Shown: positions 1 through 5,973, counted from the first letter of the stretch. The stretch is 6,704 nucleotides of DNA from Methanoregulaceae archaeon (GCA_019695435.1 JACTVF010000131.1:1-6704); one strand, 5' to 3'. Numbers and translations are program-made. Notes: generated by a model not told the origin, from the letters alone.

Positions 1-2
1 GT

Positions 3-158
3 ACCAGGAAAACTGGAAAAATAAGTGCGAACAATGACAATAACTATCCTGGTACCCTTAACTATACAGGCAGTACGTGGTTTTTCATGCTCGGAAAAAC
101 CACAATTATGTGGTATAAATCGCATTTTTATGATAAGTCGCAGGACGGAGAGATCTGA
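3..158 (+). CDS. 3' end of an unrecognised gene (5' truncated by window)
   Basis: One plus-strand frame is open from the first bases of the window to a TGA at 156-158, giving about 51 C-terminal residues. The peptide is rich in Asn, Thr, Tyr, Trp and Phe, contains segments such as YPGTLNYTGSTWFFML, and ends KSQDGEI. It has one N-glycosylation sequon (NYT), as a secreted or surface protein might, but I recognise no family. A terminator-like hairpin begins 9 nt after the stop, which supports a gene end here. Against this, a 51-codon open frame in fairly AT-rich DNA can arise by chance, two 9-bp inverted repeats lie in the same bases, and another frame also stops early (TAA at 22-24). Treat it as a likely but unproven gene tail. 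Confidence 0.35.
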   Translation, partial: TRKTGKISANNDNNYPGTLNYTGSTWFFMLGKTTIMWYKSHFYDKSQDGEI

Positions 159-166
159 TCAGCACG

Positions 167-192
167 CTCCCAAAACGGGGGTTCTTTTATTT
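167..192 (+). terminator. Hairpin plus T-rich run, probable terminator
   Basis: CTCCC at 167-171 can pair with GGGGG at 177-181 (one G-T pair) around an AAAAC loop. The T-rich run TTCTTTTATTT follows at 182-192. It lies just past the stop at 156-158 and before the next gene, so it fits the end of the left-hand transcript. The same G-run can instead pair with CCCCC at 227-231. Confidence 0.4.
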
Positions 193-287
193 GCTCAATA
201 CTTTTATCTATCTGCATAGAGAAAAACCCCCATAATCAATTCGTGAGGGTTTCCGAACCGTCTACAAAAGAGCCGGTGCCGGGAGAT

Positions 288-292
288 AGGTG
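288..292 (+). promoter_or_regulatory. Ribosome binding site deciding the start at 302
   Basis: AGGTG matches the core of the archaeal Shine-Dalgarno consensus GGAGGTGAT and lies 9 nt before the ATG at 302. It overlaps the alternative GTG at 290, so it cannot serve that start. Confidence 0.5.
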
Positions 293-301
293 GATGAAAA
301 A

Positions 302-544
302 ATGGGCCGGTTCGTCAAATTGATCGTCTGGATCGTGGTTGCAGTGGCGGTGATAGTTGTTATTGCGATCGTGCTCTTCGGACCGTCTGCTGTCTTCCAA
401 GTGGGTATGGAAGCGGTTGAATCGGCCACAAATTCGTATGTTTCGCAGAATAGAACACAGGAGTATGCGCTCGTGCAGGAGAACTTCAGTTATGTCCAAG
501 CCGCAATATCCGGTGCGGTAGCCAATGTGACCAGAGAGAAATAA
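302..544 (+). CDS. Small single-pass membrane protein with glycosylation sequons
   Basis: An 80-residue protein of unknown function. Residues 5-26 form one very hydrophobic membrane helix, preceded by Arg3 and Lys6. This suggests a cytoplasmic N-terminus and an exported tail of about 54 residues. The tail holds three N-glycosylation sequons, at Asn50 (NRT), Asn61 (NFS) and Asn75 (NVT), a high density for such a short segment and consistent with an archaeal surface glycoprotein. No cysteines or catalytic motif are visible. The ATG at 302 is chosen because AGGTG at 288-292 is a good Shine-Dalgarno match 9 nt upstream. An in-frame GTG at 290 would add MDEK but has poorer spacing. A TATA-like TATAAAT at 114-120, or TTTATCTA at 203-210, could drive it. 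It converges with the minus-strand surface gene ending at 738. The coding call is fairly firm; the role is unknown. Confidence 0.7.
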   Translation: MGRFVKLIVWIVVAVAVIVVIAIVLFGPSAVFQVGMEAVESATNSYVSQNRTQEYALVQENFSYVQAAISGAVANVTREK

Positions 545-573
545 ATCATAATCAGCGATGGACGTGAGAGACC

Positions 574-580
574 CTATAAA
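574..580 (+). promoter_or_regulatory. TATA-like box in the convergent spacer
   Basis: CTATAAA resembles an archaeal TATA box and would place a transcription start near 603. A short inverted repeat (ACAAT-A-ATTGT, 588-598) lies between the box and that point, where a repressor could bind. No convincing ORF follows, so a short RNA covering the inverted-repeat element is possible. This may also be chance. Confidence 0.2.
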
Positions 581-636
581 CAAACGGACAATAATTGTGG
601 CACTCTACAATTAACTATGTAAACGTCCCGCAGATG

Positions 637-715
637 GGTTCTGTTGCACTGGCGGTTGATTTGATAAAATCAACGAGGTGAAGAATTGACGATCAACCGT
701 AAACGCAACAGAACT
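637..715. repeat. Inverted-repeat mini-element with IS6-like ends
   Basis: A perfect 10-bp inverted repeat, GTTCTGTTGC at 638-647 and GCAACAGAAC at 705-714, bounds a 77-bp block. A second nested pair, CGGTTGAT at 653-660 and ATCAACCG at 692-699, continues the stem. The outer arm resembles terminal repeats of IS6-family insertion sequences (GGTTCTGTTGC type, known from IS257/IS1216 relatives). No transposase lies inside and the 8-bp flanks (629-636 and 715-722) do not match, so no target duplication is visible. It could be a MITE-like remnant, a solo end pair, or simply a stable 3' hairpin. An internal stem, GTTGATTT at 655-662 with AAATCAAC at 667-674, competes with the nested pair. Confidence 0.45.
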
Positions 716-719
716 TCAT

Positions 720-740
720 TAAAAAAAGGTTATTTTTTTA
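720..740. terminator. Bidirectional A7/T7 terminator between convergent genes
   Basis: TAAAAAAA at 720-727 and TTTTTTTA at 733-740 form a perfect 8-bp inverted repeat around GGTTA. Read on plus it ends in seven T (733-739). Read on minus it ends in seven T (727-721) immediately after the stop codon of the surface-protein gene, whose TAA is part of the repeat. Archaeal termination relies mainly on such T-runs, so it can serve both converging transcripts. Confidence 0.55.
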
Positions 741-2225
741 GTGGTTGTCGTTGTTATGATTGCCGAATTGGTTGATGAGATCATTCACACTTAAACGATC
801 ATTATTGCAGTTATTATATCCGTTATTTTCGTCCTTATCATAATATCTCCCTTTGTTATCGTTATCGTGCGGGTTTCCGCATTCTTGGTGGATTTGGATG
901 CTGCCGCCCTTCAGAGTGCCCGAAACTCTGTAACCGTTCGAGAGGTACAGACTGAACCTGTCATTGGTGGAGCCGGGGTTGCCGTTGTTACCGACAACAA
1001 CTGTGTAGGTGAAGGATCCTTTACCGTTGACCGTGGCAATCCCCTGGATCTTACGTGTCCCGGAATCGATTACGGTGTAAGCCGTAACACTCGTGCTCTC
1101 GATCTTCACACCGTTGTGGTCATTGAATGAGAGATTAGCCCAGGACTTGTCGTTCCCGATGCCGCCGGAGACGCCGAAGGTCGCTTTGTCATTGATCCAT
1201 CCACCACCGGTAACGAAATCCCTGCAAGGCACGGGTGTTGGTGTGGGTGTACATGGTGGCTTGGGTGTACATGTTGGTGAGGGTGTGGGGGTTACTGTTG
1301 GTGTGGGTGTACATGGTGGCTTGGGTGTACATGTTGGTGAGGGTGTAGGGGTTACTGTTGGTGTGGGTGTGGGTGTGGATGTTGGTGTAGGTGTAGGCGT
1401 GGGGGTTACCGTTGGTGTTGGTGTGGGAGTGGGTGTTGGTGTAGGTGTTACCGTGGCGCCGCAGGTCGTGGTTGTGTCGATTGCGTCATTAACCAACGTC
1501 ACATCACCATTCAAAGCCAGCATCCTCCCCGACACGATTGTAATAGTGGGATTGTTTGCGGCAGCAGTCATGGTAATGGACGTGGTGGCAATAACGGTTC
1601 CCAGGAACTGGGAGCCATCGATAGTCGCGGAGGAACCAACAGCCCAATACACGTTCGAACCGCAAGACGGACTGCCGGTGCCGGTGTTGATGGCGACAAC
1701 TTTTGAATTAGCCATGGTTACCAGCGTGCTGCCCGTCTGGAAAATAAACACCGCATTGGGGTTTCCCTGGAAATCAAGAGTAAGTGTTCCACCCACCTGC
1801 AAATTAGCAGCCGATGGAAAATTATAAACACCGGGCGTCAACGTGAGTCCATCCAGCTGAATAACAGTATCCGAGTAGGTCGTAGTGGGGGCCTGGGCCC
1901 AGAGAGCATTGTACGCGGTGAGGGCATCAGTTTGAGCCTGAGCTGCGACAGTATCTCCCGCATGTATCGTCCCGCTTACGAGCCCCGGCGGGAAGCCGGT
2001 GACTGAGGTACCCGGGCTGACACCCAGATCTCCGGTGATCTGTGTTGTCCCTGTACTGGTGACCGACTGCCCACCGAGGACCCCAAAATTACCGGCCGTT
2101 CCAAGATTCACGGCTGTAGCACCCATAACGCCGGGAATTATCGCGGCAGCTATCAGGCAGATCAATGCTAAGGTTAACACCCTAGAGAAAAGTTTTCCTG
2201 CACGTATTTTTGTACCTATCATCAT
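738..2225 (-). CDS. Secreted DUF3494 ice-binding-type protein with PT linker and post-COAP-1 domain
   Basis: A 495-residue exported protein. Residues 1-35 are a signal peptide: basic N-region, hydrophobic core at about 16-35, and likely cleavage near VMG-A or ATA-V. Residues 39-249 are a DUF3494 (ice-binding protein type 1) beta-solenoid, shown by [21 protein letters not shown], the helix around [18 protein letters not shown] (94-111), [20 protein letters not shown] and the closing [12 protein letters not shown]. Residues 259-333 are a Pro-Thr linker. Residues 335-446 match the post-COAP-1 domain ([39 protein letters not shown]). Residues 447-495 are an Asn/Asp/His-rich tail with no PGF-CTERM, LPXTG or membrane helix. 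Family members bind ice or act as surface adhesins; ice binding here is unproven. The ATG at 2225 (or 2222) is chosen over the ATG at 2261 because GGAG lies at 2233-2230 and the TATA box at 2273-2262 would put transcription start near 2241, downstream of 2261. Confidence 0.88.
   Translation of the reverse strand: MMIGTKIRAGKLFSRVLTLALICLIAAAIIPGVMGATAVNLGTAGNFGVLGGQSVTSTGTTQITGDLGVSPGTSVTGFPPGLVSGTIHAGDTVAAQAQTDALTAYNALWAQAPTTTYSDTVIQLDGLTLTPGVYNFPSAANLQVGGTLTLDFQGNPNAVFIFQTGSTLVTMANSKVVAINTGTGSPSCGSNVYWAVGSSATIDGSQFLGTVIATTSITMTAAANNPTITIVSGRMLALNGDVTLVNDAIDTTTTCGATVTPTPTPTPTPTPTVTPTPTPTPTSTPTPTPTVTPTPSPTCTPKPPCTPTPTVTPTPSPTCTPKPPCTPTPTPVPCRDFVTGGGWINDKATFGVSGGIGNDKSWANLSFNDHNGVKIESTSVTAYTVIDSGTRKIQGIATVNGKGSFTYTVVVGNNGNPGSTNDRFSLYLSNGYRVSGTLKGGSIQIHQECGNPHDNDNKGRYYDKDENNGYNNCNNDRLSVNDLINQFGNHNNDNH
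1227..1451 (-). repeat. Low-complexity Pro-Thr linker coding repeat
   Basis: About 75 codons of alternating Thr-Pro with interspersed Val, Ser, Cys and Lys. They join the DUF3494 and post-COAP-1 domains as a stiff, probably O-glycosylated, extracellular spacer. The plus strand is strongly G/T-rich with several GGG runs and creates a long spurious antisense ORF. Such tracts change length easily by slippage. Confidence 0.8.
1236..1355 (-). repeat. 60-bp tandem duplication in the linker
   Basis: Two 60-bp units (1236-1295 and 1296-1355) lie head to tail and differ at one base (G at 1287, A at 1347). A third copy starts at 1356 and diverges after about 15 bases. Each unit encodes a 20-residue block containing [11 protein letters not shown], so the duplication doubles a Cys-(5 residues)-Cys pair. 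Near-identity points to a recent duplication. Confidence 0.85.
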
Positions 2226-2261
2226 GTCACTCCATGATGATTTCCTTTCTTCCCAACCCAT

Positions 2262-2273
2262 AAAATATATTTA
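2262..2273 (-). promoter_or_regulatory. TATA box of the surface-protein gene
   Basis: Read on minus, TAAATATATTTT is a strong archaeal TATA element. About 26 nt further on is position 2241 or so, giving a leader of about 16 nt before the ATG at 2225, with the GGAG site inside it. It rules against translation from the ATG at 2261. Confidence 0.6.
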
Positions 2274-2408
2274 TCTGAATGTTCCATTTTTTGCAACGTT
2301 CTGCAGGACATTTCTGTGTTAAAAACCAGGGATGCGGTGAATCTTTTTCTTCCAATGGATCCGTACTTATCCAAAGGGTAATCCATGAGGATTGTCTGAT
2401 GGGAAAAG

Positions 2409-2516
2409 TCAATGCGGGTACTGCCTCCCATTCACTGCGACCAGGTGCCATGGGATGATGGTACCATTGTTTGCCTTTGCGATCAGCCTGCCATCGTGGT
2501 TGAGGACAAAGAACAT
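2409..2516 (-). CDS. Possible small or degenerate ORF, 35 codons
   Basis: An ATG at 2516 opens a 35-residue frame ending at a TGA at 2409-2411, extendable to a GTG at 2543 (44 residues). The peptide, which includes FVLNHDGRLIAKANNG and IIPWHLVAVNG, has a balanced globular-like composition and host-like GC-rich codons, unlike its AT-rich flanks. That suggests a fragment of a decayed gene or a real small protein. TGAGG adjoins the ATG, too close to be a good ribosome site. I recognise no family. The rest of the 2280-2629 spacer shows nothing else I can call. A weak hairpin (2444-2451 with 2458-2465) lies inside this frame. Confidence 0.2.
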   Translation of the reverse strand: MFFVLNHDGRLIAKANNGTIIPWHLVAVNGRQYPH

Positions 2517-2629
2517 CCTCAGTACTTCTCTAATTTTTAGCACGGACTAAAGAAAACCGGATTCTGATAAATTAGCGGCTGGAGACCGATTTTTCATCTC
2601 AATAAAATTTTCCTCTCGCAATCAATTTA

Positions 2630-2959
2630 TCAAGACCTCCCCCGGGAGAATACAACGGAAATCTCCGCCCATGCTTCATCGATCAACTCCCGGTAATACC
2701 CGAGATCAAACAACGCCGCACACCACGCCGGTTCCACCCGGTACTGCCGGGCATCGGTCACCACATAATGGATCTTCATTCCGTGCGCGATCCCGATCCC
2801 GTGATCCCGGTATGCCTGTACCGCCGCGCCTTCGATACATCGGTGGGAGTACATGAGCCGGCTGATCCGTCGGTTGATCACCATCTGTTTTGGATCGGCT
2901 GCATTTAGGTTTGTTACCTTTTCCCGGCAAATGCCTGCGATCTCCTGTTCGAGAAGTTT
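2630..2959 (-). pseudogene. C-terminal fragment of family-B DNA polymerase
   Basis: The frame read from about 2959 to the stop at 2630 gives some 110 residues that match the thumb end of archaeal PolB. In order they are LLEQEIAGICREKV, then KQMVINRRISR (the VIxxxISR strand motif), EGAAVQAYRDHG, HGMKIHYVVTDARQYRVEP, and FDLGYYRELIDEAWAEI. The exonuclease domain, the palm with its catalytic aspartates (DTDS motif) and the fingers are all missing, against a usual total near 780 residues or more, so this cannot be an active polymerase. An ATG at 2884 falls inside the homology and is not a natural start. The homology enters directly, in a different frame, from the integrase relic. Family assignment rests on motif recognition alone. 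Confidence 0.7.
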
Positions 2960-3162
2960 ATAAGGTCTTTTTCGTAGTCCCGCCCTTCGACAAAATACTG
3001 ATCAGCTAGGATCTCCCGCTGTGCCTTTTCCTTATCGGAAATTCTTTTGCCCTCGCGAGGTAAATCATAAATGAATGATAAAAAAGCCAGTACCCCGCAT
3101 TGGTAGCTCGATCTTGTCGAACTTTTTGAGTACTGTTTCAGGAAAGATGCAATCCGTGCCAT
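2958..3162 (-). pseudogene. N-terminal fragment of tyrosine recombinase/integrase
   Basis: From the ATG at 3162 the frame reads MARIASFLKQYSKSSTRSSY, followed by GVLAFLSFIYD, EEKAQ-like helix residues (DKEKAQREILADQYF) and RDYEKDLINFSN. This is the pattern of the SAM-like core-binding N-domain of archaeal phage-type integrases. Homology stops near 2958. The remaining residues to the TAA at 2914-2916 (RRSQAFAGKR) are out-of-frame reading of the polymerase fragment. The catalytic domain with its R-H-R-Y residues is absent. The frame is open back to an ATG at 3213 that overlaps alaS, so the true start is uncertain, and no ribosome site precedes 3162. It is probably the leftover of an integrated element next to alaS. 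Confidence 0.6.
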
Positions 3163-3184
3163 ACGGGGTAACTGGTTTACCACC

Positions 3185-3207
3185 TTATAAGAATTTCTCG
3201 ATTTATA
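3185..3207 (+). promoter_or_regulatory. Two TATA-like boxes of alaS
   Basis: TTATAA at 3185-3190 and TTTATA at 3202-3207 lie 17 nt apart. Starts about 26 nt from their centres fall near 3213 and 3231, close to the two in-frame ATGs at 3212 and 3227. Either would give a leaderless or nearly leaderless message, and no good Shine-Dalgarno is present. Confidence 0.45.
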
Positions 3208-3226
3208 CCACATGGACGTGCGTTTA

Positions 3227-5971
3227 ATGCTCGAAGAAGAATATCAGATCGATTATTTCAAAAATCAGAGGTTTACACGGAAGATCTGTAAATCCTGCGG
3301 TTCTGCTTTCTGGACACGCGACAGCTCCCGCGATAACTGCGGCGACGCGCCCTGTGTACCCTATACTTTCATTGGCAATCCCGTGTTCACCCCCCATACG
3401 ATCGATGAGATGCGCGAGGCATTTCTCTCCTTTTTTGAAAAGAACGGGCACACCCGCATCGAGCGCTACCCGGTGGCTGCACGCTGGCGGGATGATATCT
3501 ACCTGACCATCGCCTCCATCGCTGACTTCCAGCCGTTTGTTACTGCAGGAATTGTCCCGCCGCCCGCAAACCCGCTCACCATCTCCCAGCCCTGCATCCG
3601 GTTAAACGACCTTGACTCGGTCGGAAGGTCAGGGCGGCACCTGACCACATTCGAGATGCTCGCCCACCATGCATTCAACACTCCGACCGAAGAGATCTAT
3701 TGGAAAGACCGCACTGTCGAGCTCTGCGATCAGTTTATCGCGTCCATCGGCGGCGACCTCAACAAAGTCACGTACAAGGAGCACCCGTGGATCGGCGGCG
3801 GGAACGCGGGCCCGAGCGTCGAGGTTATGATCGGTGGCCTCGAGGTTGCGACCCTCGTCTTCATGTACCTTGGCCGGCAGAAAACAACCCACCCCGGCTA
3901 CGATCTCAACGGCGAGATGTACTACCCGATGAAGCTCCGGATTGTCGATACCGGGTACGGCCTGGAGAGGCTGGTCTGGGCATCGAAGGGTTCCCCGACA
4001 ATCTACGACGCGGTTTTCCCGGAGATGGTCAGCCGGGTCATGAGCTCGGCCGGCATCTCGCACCTTCTCGAAAACAAGGACTACACCAAGATCCTTGCAT
4101 TAAATGCAAAGTTTGCCGGGCTCATGGACATCTCCGGTTCCAACCTCTTCAACCTGCGAAAGAAAGTGGCAGCAGCCATCGACATCTCACCCGAGAAACT
4201 CGACCGGATGATCACGCCCGTGGAGAAGGTGTACGCGATTGTCGACCATACCCGGTGCCTCGCCTACATGCTCGGCGATTGCATCGTGCCCTCAAACGTG
4301 CGGGAAGGGTACCTTGCCCGTCTTGTTATCCGCAGGACCCTGCGGATGATGAACGAGTTTAAGATGCAGGACTCCCTTGCCGATCTCATAGAAGAGCAGA
4401 CAAAAATTATCGGGACAAAAAAATTCGAACAGGATCTCTCTGTCGTCAGGGAGATTGTCGACCGTGAAGTGGAGAAGTACGCGGTGACGCTTGACCGGGG
4501 CACCCGGATCGTCCAGAAAGTCGCGAGGACCTATAAGGCAAAGAGCCAGCGTGTGCCGCTTGCCGAGATCATCACCCTGTACGATTCCCATGGCATCCCC
4601 CCCGAGATGATCAAGGATATTGCCGCAAAGGAAGGCGCGGTCATCGATCTCCCGGACAATTTCTACTCCCAGATCGCCGACATGCACTCCGAGTCAAAGA
4701 AAGATGCAGTCGCCGACAAAACCGCAACGTATGCCGAACGGGTACAGGGACTCCCGGCAACAAAGAAACTCTATTACGAACAGCCTGAAAGTATTGAGTT
4801 TGAGGCGGTCGTTATAGATTTCTTCGAAGGGTATGCAGTGCTCGACCAGACGCTCTTTTACCCGGAGGGCGGCGGTCAGCCGGCCGATACCGGGAGCCTT
4901 GTTGGATCGGAGAGCATGGCATGCGTTGATGATGTGGTCAAAGTCGGCGATGTCATCCTCCACCATATCAGCGGCGGTGTCCTGCAGCGCGGTGAGCGGG
5001 TCAAGGGCATGGTCGACGAGGAACGACGCTTCTCGCTGATGCGCCACCACACAGCCACCCATATCCTTCTTCATGCTTCAAAAGAGGTGCTCGGTGCCCA
5101 CATCCACCAGTCGGGTGCGCAGAAAGGGGCCGAGAGCTCGCGTATCGATATCCGGCACTTCAAGCACATTACACCAGATGAACTGCGCAAAATCGAGGTT
5201 GCAGCAAACCGGATGGTCATGGCCAACCAGCCGGTCGAGATCTCTATCGAGAACCGCACAAAGGCCGAGCAGCAGTACGGCTTCTCCCTGTACCAGGGAG
5301 GCGTCCCGCAGGGTAAGGATATCCGCGTGGTAAAGGTGGCGGGCGATATTGAAGCCTGCGCCGGGACGCATTGCAGGAGCACCGGAGAGGTCGGGATTAT
5401 CAAGATCCTACGGGTCGAGCATATCCAGGACGGGATCGAACGGATCGAGTTTGCGGCAGGGACTGCGGCCATCTATTATCTGCAGCACCTTGAGCAGATC
5501 GCCAGCTTATCAGCGGACATCCTCTCCGTGCAGCTCGAAAATCTTCCCCCTACGGTAACAAGGTTCTTCTCTGAATGGAAAGATCAGAGAAAAGAGATCG
5601 ATCGCATGAGCCAGAGGCTGGTGGATCTGGAGATAAAGACGATCCTTCCCGAGACAATCGGAGGGCTACCGGTCGTCGTCAAACGCATCGATCTTGCGCC
5701 CCGCGAACTTTCGACGATTGCCACTGCTCTCTCGGAAAAAGGCGGGGTTGCGCTCCTTGCTACCCCCGGGCACACCGCGAGGGTCGTCCTTGCTTCGGGT
5801 GATCCCCGGGTGAATGCCGGGGAGATCATCGGTCAGGTGTGCAGCCTTCTTGGGGGTAAAGGCGGCGGAAAACCCTCGATGGCGCAGGGTGGTGGGCCGG
5901 ATGTGGACAACCTTGATCTGGCCCTAAATGTAGGGCGCGAGCGCATCATTGCGGCGCTCCAGAAGAGTTGA
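3227..5971 (+). CDS. alaS: Alanyl-tRNA synthetase, archaeal type
   Basis: Charges tRNA-Ala with alanine using ATP in the cytoplasm and clears mischarged Ser or Gly through its editing domain. At 914 residues it is full length for archaeal AlaRS. An N-terminal cysteine cluster typical of archaeal enzymes is present (C21, C24, C38, C43). Class II catalytic motifs follow: motif 2 around TTFEMLAHHAF (140-150) and motif 3 GYGLERLVW (243-251), with WIGGGNAGP between them. The editing domain has the zinc ligands H608 and H612 (HTATH) and C711 and H715 (CAGTH). The C-terminal DHHA1 domain (about 811-914) carries GGKGGGKPSMAQGGG. The ATG at 3227 is preferred because family members begin MLEEEYQ-like; the ATG at 3212 would add five residues (MDVRL). 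It ends 2 nt before the downstream regulator and is probably co-transcribed with it. No damage is seen. Confidence 0.97.
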   Translation: MLEEEYQIDYFKNQRFTRKICKSCGSAFWTRDSSRDNCGDAPCVPYTFIGNPVFTPHTIDEMREAFLSFFEKNGHTRIERYPVAARWRDDIYLTIASIADFQPFVTAGIVPPPANPLTISQPCIRLNDLDSVGRSGRHLTTFEMLAHHAFNTPTEEIYWKDRTVELCDQFIASIGGDLNKVTYKEHPWIGGGNAGPSVEVMIGGLEVATLVFMYLGRQKTTHPGYDLNGEMYYPMKLRIVDTGYGLERLVWASKGSPTIYDAVFPEMVSRVMSSAGISHLLENKDYTKILALNAKFAGLMDISGSNLFNLRKKVAAAIDISPEKLDRMITPVEKVYAIVDHTRCLAYMLGDCIVPSNVREGYLARLVIRRTLRMMNEFKMQDSLADLIEEQTKIIGTKKFEQDLSVVREIVDREVEKYAVTLDRGTRIVQKVARTYKAKSQRVPLAEIITLYDSHGIPPEMIKDIAAKEGAVIDLPDNFYSQIADMHSESKKDAVADKTATYAERVQGLPATKKLYYEQPESIEFEAVVIDFFEGYAVLDQTLFYPEGGGQPADTGSLVGSESMACVDDVVKVGDVILHHISGGVLQRGERVKGMVDEERRFSLMRHHTATHILLHASKEVLGAHIHQSGAQKGAESSRIDIRHFKHITPDELRKIEVAANRMVMANQPVEISIENRTKAEQQYGFSLYQGGVPQGKDIRVVKVAGDIEACAGTHCRSTGEVGIIKILRVEHIQDGIERIEFAAGTAAIYYLQHLEQIASLSADILSVQLENLPPTVTRFFSEWKDQRKEIDRMSQRLVDLEIKTILPETIGGLPVVVKRIDLAPRELSTIATALSEKGGVALLATPGHTARVVLASGDPRVNAGEIIGQVCSLLGGKGGGKPSMAQGGGPDVDNLDLALNVGRERIIAALQKS

Positions 5972-5973
5972 AG

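Noticed and set aside
25..219. 64-codon plus-strand ORF near the left edge
   Set aside because: No ribosome site, and it runs across the terminator-like hairpin. The frame ending at 158 fits the layout better.
634..681. 15-codon ORF (MGSVALAVDLIKSTR), then a TTG-started 29-codon frame behind AGGTGA at 675-680
   Set aside because: Both lie within the inverted-repeat element. The second runs into the 3' end of the surface-protein gene and looks random.
1236..1371. Direct repeats considered as a CRISPR array
   Set aside because: The units are contiguous with no spacers and keep the reading frame of a Pro-Thr linker.
1260..1450. Possible G-quadruplex in the G/T-rich plus strand of the linker
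   Set aside because: The GGG runs are separated by uneven and often long loops, and the composition follows directly from Pro-Thr codons.
1093..1827. Long plus-strand ORF rich in Val-Gly repeats
   Set aside because: It lies antisense to the DUF3494 gene. Its Gly-Val repeat is only the complement of the Pro-Thr linker, and it has no start signals.
2222..2451. Two minus-strand ORFs of 69 and 74 codons upstream of the surface-protein gene
   Set aside because: They read through that gene's TATA box, overlap each other in different frames and match nothing recognisable.
2444..2465. Hairpin GGTGCCAT/ATGGTACC considered as an operator or terminator
   Set aside because: It contains a wobble pair, has no following T-run, and is not placed near a supported promoter.
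3629..4063. Minus-strand and other-frame ORFs of 130-220 codons inside alaS (also 3700-4362 and 4292-4687)
   Set aside because: They are shadows in GC-rich coding DNA. Their compositions are skewed to Arg, Pro and His, and they overlap a fully conserved enzyme.
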